A stretch of 64,000 nt of DNA from CAWAXW01 sp963786155. GTDB lineage: Bacteria; Actinomycetota; CADDZG01; WHSQ01. Under the pieces are notes generated by a model. It searched no databases. It saw nothing but the letters and a program-made list of their open reading frames with translations, and was not told the DNA's origin. This document shows, one piece after another, positions 8,238 through 17,819 of this stretch (position 1 is the first letter of the stretch; every line of letters begins with the position of its first letter). The position numbers and the translations under genes were made by a program. The stretch is taken from contig CAWAXW010000006.1 in the NCBI GenBank assembly GCA_963786155.1, forward strand, positions 2,666,001 through 2,730,000, written 5' to 3'.

Positions 8238-8281
8238 GCGAATAAAAAGCTTCTAGAGAGGGCACCAAGTCCCGAAACGCA

Positions 8282-8310
8282 TTGTGACGGGAACGGGGTT
8301 TCTGTACCTT
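8282..8310 (+). promoter_or_regulatory. Candidate promoter of the AbrB-type gene
   Basis: TTGTGA and TACCTT are separated by 17 bases and end 27 bases before the ATG at 8338, a reasonable sigma-70-like arrangement. This is pattern-based only. Confidence 0.4.
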
Positions 8311-8337
8311 TCACGTACCAGCCGAGCGCACGGGGGG

Positions 8338-8634
8338 ATGATCGCTCTGAGTGAGGAGCCCAAGCGAGTCAGGGTCGACGGCCTCGGCCGCGTCGTGATG
8401 CCGTCCCGCATCCGCAAGGATCTAAATGTCGAACCGCGCCAGAGCTACGAGATCCTGATCGACGAAGAGAAGCTGGTCCTTCAACGGAGCGAGGACAAGT
8501 GCTTGTTCTGCGGAATGACGGCCGAGATCTTCGAGTTCAAGAACCTGATCGTGTGCCGCAACTGTGCATCCGGGGTGGGAGGAGGCACGAGGTTCCGGCC
8601 GATTCACCTTGACCAACCCACCACTTTGGACTGA
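8338..8634 (+). CDS. AbrB/SpoVT-type transcriptional regulator with zinc-finger-like tail
   Basis: 98 aa. The N-terminal swapped-hairpin AbrB fold is visible: RVRVDGLGRVVMPSRIRKDLNV ... YEILIDEEKLVLQRS, matching the family pattern (R..D..GR...P..[IL]R..L). A CxxC ... CxxC knuckle (CLFCG and CRNC, 14 residues apart) follows, as in Bacillus AbrB-like proteins with a C-terminal metal or multimerisation region. AbrB proteins are global repressors of stationary-phase and biofilm genes. It stands next to the exopolysaccharide locus and downstream of a palindromic site, so autoregulation and control of the locus are plausible but inferred. ATG was chosen because upstream in-frame codons look non-coding. 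Confidence 0.85.
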   Translation: MIALSEEPKRVRVDGLGRVVMPSRIRKDLNVEPRQSYEILIDEEKLVLQRSEDKCLFCGMTAEIFEFKNLIVCRNCASGVGGGTRFRPIHLDQPTTLD

Positions 8635-8735
8635 CTTCCTGGTAAATCTCACTTTCCAAGGTGGGTCGGCTTGAGCAGCGCACATGCAAATCAGCCCGGC
8701 GCGTCAGGCCCTGACCCTATGGGTAGCCTAGGCTG

Positions 8736-9872
8736 ATGTCTGATAGTAGAAACTTGTCTGCTGCTCTGTGCCACGAGTGGATAACAACCTTAGGTGGCTC
8801 CGAAATCGTCGCGAAGACGATGGCCGAGACTTTCTCAATCGGGGATATCTACACCTTTACCGCCCGGATGACGTTGGCCCACGATCTCTTCGGCTTCGAC
8901 CGACATATACACCTCACTCCGTTAGGCCGGACGAGAATTGCACAAAGGAGGTGGCAATGGATGCTCGGTTTGATGCCGTCCCAGTGGCGAGCCTTCGACC
9001 TATCGAATTACGACGTCATCCTCACAAGCTCGCACGCATGTGTAAACGCAATCAATAAGAATGAGGGACAGATTCTTGTGTCCTACTGCCACACACCCAT
9101 GAGGTATGCCTGGGAGTGGAGGACTGAGACTGACCGGTTCCCCATTCCAGTACGATGGATATGGCCTGCGGCGGCAGCCCAACTGCGCCGAGCCGACCTG
9201 AGGTGGTCGAAGAAGGTCGATCTCTTCTTGGCCAATTCAAGGAACGTCGCCGATCGCATCTCTAGGTATTACGGGCGCGAGGCCCAAGTGCTACATCCGC
9301 CCATCGATACCACCTACTGGTCGGTCGACCCTCGCTCTTCGAGGGAGGACTATTACCTCGTAGCAGGTCGTCTTGTCCCCTACAAGAGGCCAGAGGTTGC
9401 GGTCAAGGCAGCAAACATCGCTCGTTTGCCGCTGGTCGTTGCTGGATCAGGTCCGCAATTGGACAGGTTGCGGCGCATCGCAGGGCCTACTGTTCGCTTT
9501 GTAGTGCAGCCGACGCGTGCTCAGCTACGCGAACTCTATCGGCGAGCGCGCGCGTATGTCTTTCCTGGGATTGAGGACTTCGGCATGACAATGGTGGAAG
9601 CGCAGGCGTGCGGTACCCCGGTCATTGCCTATGGAGAAGGAGGAGCAAAGGAGGCCGTCTACGACGGAGTGACCGGTCAGCTCTACTCAGGCCCGAATCC
9701 AGAACATCTTGCTGACGTTATGGGCTCCTTTGACGAGAGCTCCTTCAACCCGAAGCAACTAAGAGCTTGGGCCGAGCGGTTCAAGACATCGGCTTTCCAG
9801 GCAGGCCTGCGCGAGGCCTGCGCGAGCCTATTCGACGGTGCCGGCATAGGTGGGGGGACGAACCTCTCTTAA
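8736..9872 (+). CDS. Glycosyltransferase family 4 (GT-B)
   Basis: 378-aa cytoplasmic GT-B enzyme that should add one sugar from a nucleotide donor to the lipid-linked repeat unit. The N-terminal Rossmann half holds LGGSE and HTPMRYAWE (acceptor side). The C-terminal half holds VAGRLVPYKRPE and the donor-binding EX7E motif as EDFGMTMVEA near residue 281, then CGTPVIAYGEGGAKE. The HTPMRY segment resembles mannosyl/rhamnosyltransferases of exopolysaccharide loci, but sugar specificity cannot be read. There is no good ribosome box before the ATG, so the mRNA may be leaderless. Its last 45 bases overlap the 3' end of the convergent polymerase gene. Confidence 0.85.
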   Translation: MSDSRNLSAALCHEWITTLGGSEIVAKTMAETFSIGDIYTFTARMTLAHDLFGFDRHIHLTPLGRTRIAQRRWQWMLGLMPSQWRAFDLSNYDVILTSSHACVNAINKNEGQILVSYCHTPMRYAWEWRTETDRFPIPVRWIWPAAAAQLRRADLRWSKKVDLFLANSRNVADRISRYYGREAQVLHPPIDTTYWSVDPRSSREDYYLVAGRLVPYKRPEVAVKAANIARLPLVVAGSGPQLDRLRRIAGPTVRFVVQPTRAQLRELYRRARAYVFPGIEDFGMTMVEAQACGTPVIAYGEGGAKEAVYDGVTGQLYSGPNPEHLADVMGSFDESSFNPKQLRAWAERFKTSAFQAGLREACASLFDGAGIGGGTNLS

Positions 9873-11117
9873 CTGCCACGAGTCACCAGTGACGTGTCTG
9901 AAGGGAAACATCATCAACCAAACGGTGAGCACAATAAACGTCGGATTGCTCAGGTGTTCCTCGAAGAGGAATAACAGGCCGACTTGGACCGCGAACCATG
10001 CTTCGGTCGCACGTCGACCTGTTAGGCGCCCAATTCGCAAAATGAACGCGACAATCGCGAAGAGCGCGATCGGAATGCCTGCCAGAAGGGCAATCTGTAG
10101 ATAAGCGTTGTGGGTTACACCGAGCACAGTTGAGCGGCCTAGCTGCTCACTGTAGGAGGAACCGAGACCGCCGGGATTATCGAGAACCAAGTGCCAAGAG
10201 CTCTGGGTGGTCTCTACGCGGATCGCGGCGTTCGCCTCCACCTCCGCGCGATCTGCCCATCGAAGGGAGTCTGCCGGAGGTCCCAAGAGGAGTACGACCA
10301 CAATGACCGAACTGGTCACCGTGAGCGTCCGTAAGATCCGCGTTGGTGCCGAGAGCAGGAGAGATAGCGAGATAACTGCAATCGACACCACAGCTGCTGA
10401 ACGAGTCAGAGTCAATGCGGTAGCAGCGAACACCACACAGAAGGCGAAGAGGAGCCAGCACGATCCCACGCGCCCTCGGCGCATCAAGGCGATCGTTGCG
10501 GGGACTACGAGACTACACACTGCAGCCGCTCCATTTGGGTGCCCGTGCATACCTGCCGAGCGATATTCGCCTTTGAAGTAGCTCGCCGAGGTATCGCTCG
10601 ATGCAAGACCCAGCTTTTGAAGCAAGGCGCCGAAGCCAAGCTGGTCTAGAAGCAGTATCGGTAGGTTAGCTACTGCGCCCCAGAACACTCCAAACAGGAA
10701 CGCATCTACGCTATCGTCGTCCGAAAGAAGGAGATGGAGTAGATAAACAAGGCCAATTGCCAAGACCCATCGGAGTGCCTGTATCGATCCAGCGACGCCG
10801 CCCAGACTCCAATCCGAGAAGAACCAAGGCAGGATGAGGATCAGCAATAGGCTGCCTCTCGCTACCACTCCAAGATGCAACCGGCGTTGCAACACTAATA
10901 GCGTCGGAATGAGGAACCAGGCGAACGCACCCAGGAGGTCGAGAACTCGCAATCGCTCCTCGCCAACAGGCAACAGATAGATATTGAAGGGTATGAGGAA
11001 CCCAATTGCCATTGCACAACGGGACTTCAAGCGACTGCGGTCTACGCCAACCGGCTGCAGCGGACTCCCCGTCACAGGCCTATCGCGCAACATCACCGCC
11101 CTATCGACGCTAGTCAT
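9828..11117 (-). CDS. O-antigen polymerase/ligase-like membrane protein (Wzy)
   Basis: 429 aa with about ten to twelve hydrophobic segments and a larger periplasmic loop between ~150 and 190. The Wzy_C/O-antigen-ligase signature is visible in GMHGHPNGAAAVCSLV and ALTLTRSAAVVS, with VTHNAYLQIALLAGIPIAL late in the protein. Such proteins polymerise lipid-linked repeat units outside the membrane. It is the only polymerase-like gene in the locus, which supports the Wzy role. Its ATG overlaps the stop of the upstream glycosyltransferase by ATGA, so the two are translationally coupled. Confidence 0.8.
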   Translation of the reverse strand: MTSVDRAVMLRDRPVTGSPLQPVGVDRSRLKSRCAMAIGFLIPFNIYLLPVGEERLRVLDLLGAFAWFLIPTLLVLQRRLHLGVVARGSLLLILILPWFFSDWSLGGVAGSIQALRWVLAIGLVYLLHLLLSDDDSVDAFLFGVFWGAVANLPILLLDQLGFGALLQKLGLASSDTSASYFKGEYRSAGMHGHPNGAAAVCSLVVPATIALMRRGRVGSCWLLFAFCVVFAATALTLTRSAAVVSIAVISLSLLLSAPTRILRTLTVTSSVIVVVLLLGPPADSLRWADRAEVEANAAIRVETTQSSWHLVLDNPGGLGSSYSEQLGRSTVLGVTHNAYLQIALLAGIPIALFAIVAFILRIGRLTGRRATEAWFAVQVGLLFLFEEHLSNPTFIVLTVWLMMFPFRHVTGDSWQLREVRPPTYAGTVE

Positions 11118-12169
11118 CGTGAGGCATGTTCGAGTTCCTTGTAAGCATCAAGAACATCCGAAGCGAGGTTCTCCGTACTGTACGTGGCGCTCACTATTCG
11201 TTTGGCTTCCGTTCCGATTCGATTCCTCAGTGACGCATCCTCCAATAACCGTTGCAGCCCCTTGGCAAGCTCAGTCGGGTTCGCTTGAGGGACCTGCACG
11301 GCGGGGACGCCGGCATCCACTATGTCTCGATTACCGGGCGCATCGGTCAACACAAGCGCCAGGCCCGCACTAGCAGCCTCAAGAACGGCCATTGGTAACC
11401 CTTCCCAGAGTGCAGTGCTCACAAATATGTCTGAGGCACTCATGTAAACGGAGGTGTCGGTAGCCCATCCCGCAAATATCGTATGTCCCTCCACCTCCTT
11501 CCCTCGCAATGTGGCCCTAACCCTGGGGAGCAACTCGCCATCACCTACCAGCAGGTATCTGAAGCCGGTCGATATCGGCAGCGAAGGCAGGCTCGCGGCG
11601 AACGTCATCGGATCCTTCTGTGGCGAAAAACGAGCGAGCCACAAAACCACAACCTCGTCCTCGCCTAAACCCAAGATATCTCTCGCCACATCTCTACCGA
11701 TCAAAGCTGGCGCCTCGAACGCCGGGCGGATTACACGCACTCGATCGTCATGGGCCAATCTTCTGTCGATGATCGTTTGGCGATCGCTCTCACTTATCGC
11801 CAGGACGAGATCCATCCGTCGAAGCACCCGACGATTCAACCAAGTTATGACGTGGCCTTTGAAGCCGATGTTCCGCCGTAGTGAATGAAGGCCGTGGATG
11901 GTTACCGCACGCCTCACTCCTCTGCGCCTCCCCGCGATGCACGCTGCTGCAGCGGCTCTTACGCCGTGCGCGTGGAGAATCGACGGCTGAAATTCCCGCA
12001 TCTTCCGACTAATCAATGCCCGCGCCTGAATCCAACCCAGCGGATTACTCGACACGAGACTAGGTGACAAGCCCAGGGGCTCTACCTGCGCGTTCAGAGT
12101 TTGGCACAGTAGTTGGACATGACCCGGGCCTCCCCCAGGTTCGTCCAAGAACAGATGAACAACTCTCAT
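11114..12169 (-). CDS. Glycosyltransferase family 4 (GT-B)
   Basis: 351 aa. The N-terminal half contains HAHGVRAAAAACIAG and VTIHGLHS; the C-terminal donor-binding half contains LWLARFSPQKDPMTF, LVGDGELLP, and an EX7E motif as EGLPMAVLEA followed by AGLALVLTDAPGNRDIV. This is a typical retaining cytoplasmic hexosyltransferase; donor and acceptor are not predictable. It is the first gene of a two-gene minus-strand unit with the polymerase (4-bp ATGA overlap). A 75-bp divergent region separates it from the double glycosyltransferase at 12245. Confidence 0.85.
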   Translation of the reverse strand: MRVVHLFLDEPGGGPGHVQLLCQTLNAQVEPLGLSPSLVSSNPLGWIQARALISRKMREFQPSILHAHGVRAAAAACIAGRRRGVRRAVTIHGLHSLRRNIGFKGHVITWLNRRVLRRMDLVLAISESDRQTIIDRRLAHDDRVRVIRPAFEAPALIGRDVARDILGLGEDEVVVLWLARFSPQKDPMTFAASLPSLPISTGFRYLLVGDGELLPRVRATLRGKEVEGHTIFAGWATDTSVYMSASDIFVSTALWEGLPMAVLEAASAGLALVLTDAPGNRDIVDAGVPAVQVPQANPTELAKGLQRLLEDASLRNRIGTEAKRIVSATYSTENLASDVLDAYKELEHASR

Positions 12170-12244
12170 TGTGTTCGGAATCCTTAAGACCTCGACGCTG
12201 ATCTTCCAACATAGTATGCAGAGCGTGAGGGGTTGTAGGAGGCG

Positions 12245-14650
12245 TTGAAGATTCTGTTCGTTGCCAGTCTTTACTACCCGCGCTTATTGGGCGGTGCGGA
12301 GAGAGTTGTAAAGATCCTGGCCGAAGCCATGCTCGGCCTTGGTCACCTGCCGGTCATCGCCACGCTTGCGCCCACACATGAAGAAGGCGTTCGGTGGGTC
12401 AACGGGGTCAAGGTTCACTACGTTGGGCTCAAGAACGTTTACTGGCCATACGACGCGTCGCGCCCTGCCTTTCGGAAACCGCTCTGGCATCTCATCGACA
12501 TGCATAACCCGGTTATGGGTGCGCGTCTCCGTCGCGTACTGGAAACCGAAGGTGATTTCGACGTCGTCCATACGCACCACATCGCGGGATTTTCAGTGGC
12601 GGCTTGGAACGCGGCACACACTGCTGGGATTCCCATAATCCACACTCTTCACGACTATTACATGTTGTGCATCAAAGGAACCATGTTTAAGAAGGGCAGA
12701 CCCTGTTCTGAGCCATGTGCCGAATGCAAGTTCGCATCCATCCCCAAAAGAAGGTCGGCTCGGCACATTACCGGTGTGACCGGAGTAAGTGACTTTGTCC
12801 TACAGCAGCATCGCGACCAGGGACTATTCTCCAACACGCTCACCGACGTCATTTACAACCCCATCTCCGATCCGAAGCCTCACGATGGGAAACCGGCCAC
12901 CAGCACCCTTCGGGAGAAGGTTCGATTTGGCTATCTGGGTCGACTACACCCCACGAAAGGGATCGAGACGTTTCTCGAGGCCCTTGCGGAAACGCCGAAC
13001 GAAGGAATTGAAGCTCTGATAGCAGGTGAAGGTGACACGGAGTACGAGAAGAGTTTGCAACAACTAGCTGGACCATCAGTCCGCTTCTTGGGAACCGTGG
13101 ACGGCGAGCGCTTCTTGAAGGACATCGACGTACTTGTCGTGCCCTCGTTGTGGTACGAGAACTCTCCTATGGTTATCTATGAGGCCTACGCGGCTGGAGT
13201 ACCGGTAATCGGGTCAGATCGCGGCGGCATCCCCGAACTAGTGAGGGAGGGTGAGACGGGATTCACCTTCCGTGCCGGTGATCAGAGAGGGTTAGCCGAC
13301 ATCATGTTGAGGTTGAGTCGTCAGAGCGATCTGCTCAGAGAGCTTTCCGATGCATGTCGGATCCACGCGCAGTCATTCTCGTTGCAGAACGTGTGTCCGC
13401 GGTACCTCGACCTCTACGGCAGGGCTATCCGAGCGCGCCGCCACGGCAACGGATCGATAGGCGGCCAATGGACTCGCACCCACGACCTTGAGGCACTAAG
13501 AGCCGTGGACCCCGTAGCGGTCGTTGTGACGGGAACGATGCAGGCGAGTGGCTTCTCAACCCGGATCTCTTCGATGCTGCAGGCCTACACCGCCAAGGAC
13601 CTGACGGTGGATCTCTATCACCTGCGCTTTCCGGGTGAGGAGGAGCCTTACACCGAAGTGCTGGACACCGTCTCGAGATACATCCCGCTTGACATGCCCC
13701 GTATCAAGAAGGCTGATCATCTGCGATGGTTGCCGCCGGTGATGGCTTCGTCGCTCAAGGCCGCTCGGAAGAAACTCAGTCCAACCCGGGACTACTCACT
13801 GGTGCAGGTCGAGATGACGAACGTGTGGAAGGCCTCTAAGGTGATACGGGGATCACATCGTCTCATCGTCTTCCATGACGACGATTGGATGAAGTTCAAA
13901 CGGTTCGCAGCCTCGGCCAGCGATCCGGCGCACTGGGTTTCCGCTCACCTCACAGCATTGAGATACAAGCTGCAGCAGCGCACCGCCATGCGCGAGGCGG
14001 ATATGTGCTGGTTCGTCTCACAAGACGAGTTGGAGCGCATGAGTGGTAGCGCTTCTGGCACAAGTTGTCATCTCATCCCCAACGGAGTCGATAGCAGGCT
14101 GTTCGAGATAGAGCCGTTGACCGCAAGCGCCTCGCCGGTTGCCACGTTTGTTGGACCACCCGTCTATGAAGCAAACGCTCGTTCGATCAAATGGTTCCTT
14201 GCTTCAATCTGGCCTCGTATTCACTCTCTAGTGCCCGATGCTCGCTTGAGACTAGTAGGGCCAGGGTGGGCCGAGTGGCTGGGCACCGGACGCGACGGAA
14301 TCGAGACGCCGGGATTCGTCACGGACCTAAACAAAGAGCTGGCGACCGCCGGCGTCATCGTTGCGCCCCTCCTGGCTGGAGGTGGCACCAAGATAAAAGT
14401 GCTAGAGGGCATGGCTGCTGCCCGCCCGATTGTCTGCACTCCGATAGCCGCGGAAGGCTTGCCGAACACAGTAGGAACCACCATCACCTCTGACGCAGAA
14501 ACATTCGCCCGATGTGTCAAGGATTGGTTTGCCAACGGGGATCGCGCCCGATCGGGAGGTCTCGAGAACCGTAAGGCGGTTCTGCCCTTCCGGTGGGAGG
14601 CGGTGTGGGATGAAGCCACTTCGATACTGAACAAGCTTATTGGTCCCTAA
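12245..14650 (+). CDS. Double glycosyltransferase (two GT4 domains in one chain)
   Basis: 801 aa, about twice a single GT4 enzyme. Domain 1 (~1-400): SLYYPRLLGGAERVV, HTHHIAGFS, GRLHPTKGIETFLEAL, VPSLWYENSPMVIYEA (EX7E), GGIPELV. Domain 2 (~425-800): a more divergent GT-B with VVVTGTMQASGF, LIPNGVDSRLF, FVGPPVYEANA, and LAGGGTKIKVLEGMAAARPIV as its nucleotide-sugar site. The second half resembles the glycosyltransferases of EpsH/PEP-CTERM-type loci. The TTG start lies just after AGGAGG; the spacing of two bases is short, but the next in-frame Met would lose the first strand. One protein may add two successive sugars (inference). Domain 1 also has a Cys-rich insert (CIKG, CSEPCAEC), possibly metal-binding. 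Confidence 0.85.
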   Translation: MKILFVASLYYPRLLGGAERVVKILAEAMLGLGHLPVIATLAPTHEEGVRWVNGVKVHYVGLKNVYWPYDASRPAFRKPLWHLIDMHNPVMGARLRRVLETEGDFDVVHTHHIAGFSVAAWNAAHTAGIPIIHTLHDYYMLCIKGTMFKKGRPCSEPCAECKFASIPKRRSARHITGVTGVSDFVLQQHRDQGLFSNTLTDVIYNPISDPKPHDGKPATSTLREKVRFGYLGRLHPTKGIETFLEALAETPNEGIEALIAGEGDTEYEKSLQQLAGPSVRFLGTVDGERFLKDIDVLVVPSLWYENSPMVIYEAYAAGVPVIGSDRGGIPELVREGETGFTFRAGDQRGLADIMLRLSRQSDLLRELSDACRIHAQSFSLQNVCPRYLDLYGRAIRARRHGNGSIGGQWTRTHDLEALRAVDPVAVVVTGTMQASGFSTRISSMLQAYTAKDLTVDLYHLRFPGEEEPYTEVLDTVSRYIPLDMPRIKKADHLRWLPPVMASSLKAARKKLSPTRDYSLVQVEMTNVWKASKVIRGSHRLIVFHDDDWMKFKRFAASASDPAHWVSAHLTALRYKLQQRTAMREADMCWFVSQDELERMSGSASGTSCHLIPNGVDSRLFEIEPLTASASPVATFVGPPVYEANARSIKWFLASIWPRIHSLVPDARLRLVGPGWAEWLGTGRDGIETPGFVTDLNKELATAGVIVAPLLAGGGTKIKVLEGMAAARPIVCTPIAAEGLPNTVGTTITSDAETFARCVKDWFANGDRARSGGLENRKAVLPFRWEAVWDEATSILNKLIGP

Positions 14651-14656
14651 TAATCG

Positions 14657-16231
14657 TCACGTGCTCGAGACTTTTCCCTCGCCGGCCGGAGACCCACTCC
14701 GGAAGAGTTGCCATAAACTCCGGATATAGGCGCGCTGGAATAACGCCAACAGCGACAGGTAGAAAACGCCTCCAAACCCACCCACCAGCAACAAGACGAA
14801 CCACGGGCTCTGCATGACGGGATCAACCAGCTCGCGCACGATCACCATCCCGGCACCAACTGTCAGCGTAAGAAGAATCGGCATTCGAAGCGTTCTAACG
14901 TACTCGGTCAGTGACAGCCCGATCAGCCAACGAAGCACTAGAACCCAGCTTCCAGTGGCCACGAATGTGACAGCAAGATACGTCCACGCGATAGCGATAG
15001 GACCATCGCTCGCGACCGTCAGGAGGGCCCCGGTCATGATTACGAGTAGAAGAGCATTCCCCTTGAAGCCGATATCGGGGCGGTCCTTTGCAAGCAGGAG
15101 AGAACCAACAGGATTGGTTATGGACTTGAGCATCCCCACCCCACAGAGGATCTGCAGCAGGGGGATGGTGGTCTCCCATTGCTCTCCCAGCACCAAGAGC
15201 ACGAACTCGGGCGCGAGAACGGCAAGCGCAACCAGAAGGGGAAACGTTACGAGTGCTAGAAGGCGGATGACATGGAGGTAGCCACGCTCAAGTGAGAGAT
15301 TATCGTCTTGCTTGAGTGCAAAAACTGGGAAGGCAACGCGGCTAAGGATCGGGTTTATGTAGACGAGCGGCTTGATTACCATCTGATAGGCAACCGAGTA
15401 GCTTCCAAGAGCGGCGGCGCCAAGCGCTCTACCGATGATCATGTAGTCAACATTGGCGGCGGCGTAGTTGATGCTCCGCTCGCCCATTTGGTATAGGCCG
15501 AAGTCAACAAAGCGCCGGAGTTCTGTCCACTTGAGGCGTAGCCGAGGTTGCCAACGGCGGCGGCCCATGATGAACAGAATCGCGCTAGACATGATTGTGC
15601 TTGCCAGCATGCCCCACACTAGGGAGAGAACCCCACCCCCCAGGTAGGCGGACATCACTGCAACGACAGTGCCGGTCAGGGCGGCGGTTGTATGAATTAG
15701 TGCCAGCAGGCGGAATTCGAGAGCTCGGTCGTAGAGGGAGTTAAAGAGTTGTCCGATTGGTGCGATGAGGAATATGGCAGCTCCCCATCTAAGCACTGCT
15801 GCGAGCCTTGGCTCGTTGTAAAAGGCCACCACCGAAGGCGTTAGGAGAAGCATCAATCCGAAGACCGCGGCACCCGCTAGTAGGCTTGCGCAGTACAGAG
15901 TAGACAGCTCCTCGGAAGTCGACTTCCGGGCGATTACAGCATTCGTGAGTCCGGCATCCGCGAAGGCCTGGCCAAGGGCAATGACTACAGTGGCAGCAGC
16001 CATCAGCCCGAAGTCGGCAGGACTCGATACGCGAGCAATCAGCACGGTTTGAAAGAACGTCAGCGCCGCGATCGCCGCTCCGGCCAGAGACGTCCATTTG
16101 ATGCCAGAAGCAGCCGACCTAGCTAGGGGAGAAGAAGCGATCAGGTCGTTGCTCAGTCGGCAGCCCTCCCTACTTACCCAGGAGGATCTCGGATCCCGCC
16201 TCGCGGAGGGCAAGGAGGCAACTTGCGGCAC
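14657..16231 (-). CDS. Polysaccharide flippase of the MOP superfamily (Wzx/WzxC-like)
   Basis: 524 aa, about 12-14 hydrophobic segments, with the polysaccharide-synthesis signature near the start: ASGIKWTSLAGA ... TVLIARVSSPADFGLMA. Family proteins flip undecaprenyl-linked oligosaccharides across the membrane; the closest type is the MOP/colanic acid WzxC group. The ATG at 16231 overlaps the upstream asparagine-synthase-like gene by 62 bp, and the first ~40 residues do not look conserved. A CTG codon at ~16155, nine bases after GGGAGGG, may be the true start. It follows the synthase-like gene in the same direction and probably shares its transcript. Confidence 0.85.
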   Translation of the reverse strand: MPQVASLPSARRDPRSSWVSREGCRLSNDLIASSPLARSAASGIKWTSLAGAAIAALTFFQTVLIARVSSPADFGLMAAATVVIALGQAFADAGLTNAVIARKSTSEELSTLYCASLLAGAAVFGLMLLLTPSVVAFYNEPRLAAVLRWGAAIFLIAPIGQLFNSLYDRALEFRLLALIHTTAALTGTVVAVMSAYLGGGVLSLVWGMLASTIMSSAILFIMGRRRWQPRLRLKWTELRRFVDFGLYQMGERSINYAAANVDYMIIGRALGAAALGSYSVAYQMVIKPLVYINPILSRVAFPVFALKQDDNLSLERGYLHVIRLLALVTFPLLVALAVLAPEFVLLVLGEQWETTIPLLQILCGVGMLKSITNPVGSLLLAKDRPDIGFKGNALLLVIMTGALLTVASDGPIAIAWTYLAVTFVATGSWVLVLRWLIGLSLTEYVRTLRMPILLTLTVGAGMVIVRELVDPVMQSPWFVLLLVGGFGGVFYLSLLALFQRAYIRSLWQLFRSGSPAGEGKVSST

Positions 16232-17819
16232 GCAGCCGCAGATCGCGACCGTGAGGTGTCTGGACAGGGTAGTCGTCTGCTAAACCCGGCAGATCGATGC
16301 CAATATCCGCCAGGGGCTTCGTGAGGACTTCCAGAGCCTTAATAGATAAGTCCTGAAACGCCTCCGCGTAGATCGACACGTCCGTAAACGTCATCGCCCG
16401 TGTTGGAATGCGCATACGTCTTTGTATTCTGCGACGCAGTCGGAGGGCCCTTCCTGCTTCTCTATTAACCGGAAGACCGGTCTTCGCCCACGGAATACTG
16501 GTGACCGAAGGCCACCGCTTCGCAATGACTTTTCGGTAGGCAATTGACTCGCGCTGCCACTGCTCATCCATTCCATAGCAGACTCCAATAAGGTCGTTGT
16601 TCAGGAAAGGGGCAATGAAGTCGTACCGGTCGAGCACTGCTATCGAGCCCCACACATTGAAGCGCCCAGGACGATCACAGAGCACAGCAAGATCTGCTCT
16701 TCTTGGAGTGCTTCCAGCCCTCGCGAAGGACTCGGTCAATTGTTCCTGCAGCCGCTCGGACCAGAAGGGAAGACCCGGAAGCCGTTCTTGTAGTGCGGGC
16801 AGTGGTCGCCCACCGAGCAACCAGTCAAGGCGGGCCTTGCGAAGCTCAGTCATGTTCTGGCCAGGGGCAAGAAGAAAGCTACCGCCACAAAAAGCATCGC
16901 CGTAAATGCCGTTCACCGCTAAGTCATATTCGCGTGGCGGTTCCCATTGTGATCCGTACACGTGCGCGTGCTCCAACGAGAGTTGGCCCGAGGTGGCGCG
17001 AACGAACGCAGCGGCATTCTTCCGAAGATCGGTCTTGTCTCTGATGGAGACCGTGTGGTCAACACCCAGAGTTGTGGCCACTCTCCGAGCAATTGACTCC
17101 TCCACCGTTCCAGGCCGCATAGCGAATGTCCATGCATGGACTCGGAAGCCATGCTCCAGTGCCAAGCACAGCAACACGCGAGAGTCCAGCCCTCCCGACA
17201 GGGGCATCAGTAGGTGCTTCACATCGGAATACGGGAGATACAACTCCGAGAGAGCGATCTCAAGCGCGGAGATAGCGTCATCCAAGGTGGGCCCAACGCG
17301 CGCACTCTCAGGATAGAAAAACAAACTTCTTTCCACTTCGCCATTAGCTTTTAGAGTGAGTCGTGAGTGTGCCTGCGAACTAAATACATCTCGGAAGATC
17401 GTTCGGTCCGCTACGTGCTGTCCCAGCAAGAGGAAGTCCGCAACGCCGACCGCGTCGATGTCGGTCTTCGGCGAGACTAGTGGCCATATCTCCTCAGAAA
17501 GCTTCGTCTCCGTATCGGAGTGAGTCCAGAACAGCGGCCTGCTGCCGTAGGGATCGGTTCGCACTATTAGCCGATCGGGGCGCTTCCCAATTAGAGTCCA
17601 GCCGCCACCGAGAATGGCCTCGCCATCAATCGCTCTCCAGCCCAAGCTTCTTAGCGTCTCTTTATCGACTGTGCTCAGCGGACGGTGATCGGTTGTCGCC
17701 GGGAAGCCGAGCGCTAGTAAGTCGTCGTCGATCCACATCGAACGCTGGCGCATGGAACCATAGATCGCGGTAGTGGAGTCATCCTCAGCCTGTTGCCGGC
17801 GAGCTACAAAGCTACTCAA
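16170..17819 (-). CDS. Asparagine-synthase-like PP-loop protein without the glutaminase cysteine
   Basis: 549 aa. The ATP-pyrophosphatase loop is clear: PLSGGLDSRVLL at ~206-217. The N-terminal region has the general shape of an Ntn-glutaminase domain (GGGWTLIGKR, RTDPYGSRPLFW), but there is no Cys at position 2 to make ammonia from glutamine. Proteins of this kind in polysaccharide or secondary-metabolite loci adenylate a carboxylate and amidate it, or act as lactam-type ligases. Here it could amidate a uronic acid (inference). The TTG start sits 11 bases after AAGAGG; ATG codons at residues 23 and 28 are alternatives. Confidence 0.8.
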   Translation of the reverse strand: MSSFVARRQQAEDDSTTAIYGSMRQRSMWIDDDLLALGFPATTDHRPLSTVDKETLRSLGWRAIDGEAILGGGWTLIGKRPDRLIVRTDPYGSRPLFWTHSDTETKLSEEIWPLVSPKTDIDAVGVADFLLLGQHVADRTIFRDVFSSQAHSRLTLKANGEVERSLFFYPESARVGPTLDDAISALEIALSELYLPYSDVKHLLMPLSGGLDSRVLLCLALEHGFRVHAWTFAMRPGTVEESIARRVATTLGVDHTVSIRDKTDLRKNAAAFVRATSGQLSLEHAHVYGSQWEPPREYDLAVNGIYGDAFCGGSFLLAPGQNMTELRKARLDWLLGGRPLPALQERLPGLPFWSERLQEQLTESFARAGSTPRRADLAVLCDRPGRFNVWGSIAVLDRYDFIAPFLNNDLIGVCYGMDEQWQRESIAYRKVIAKRWPSVTSIPWAKTGLPVNREAGRALRLRRRIQRRMRIPTRAMTFTDVSIYAEAFQDLSIKALEVLTKPLADIGIDLPGLADDYPVQTPHGRDLRLRAASCLLALREAGSEILLGK

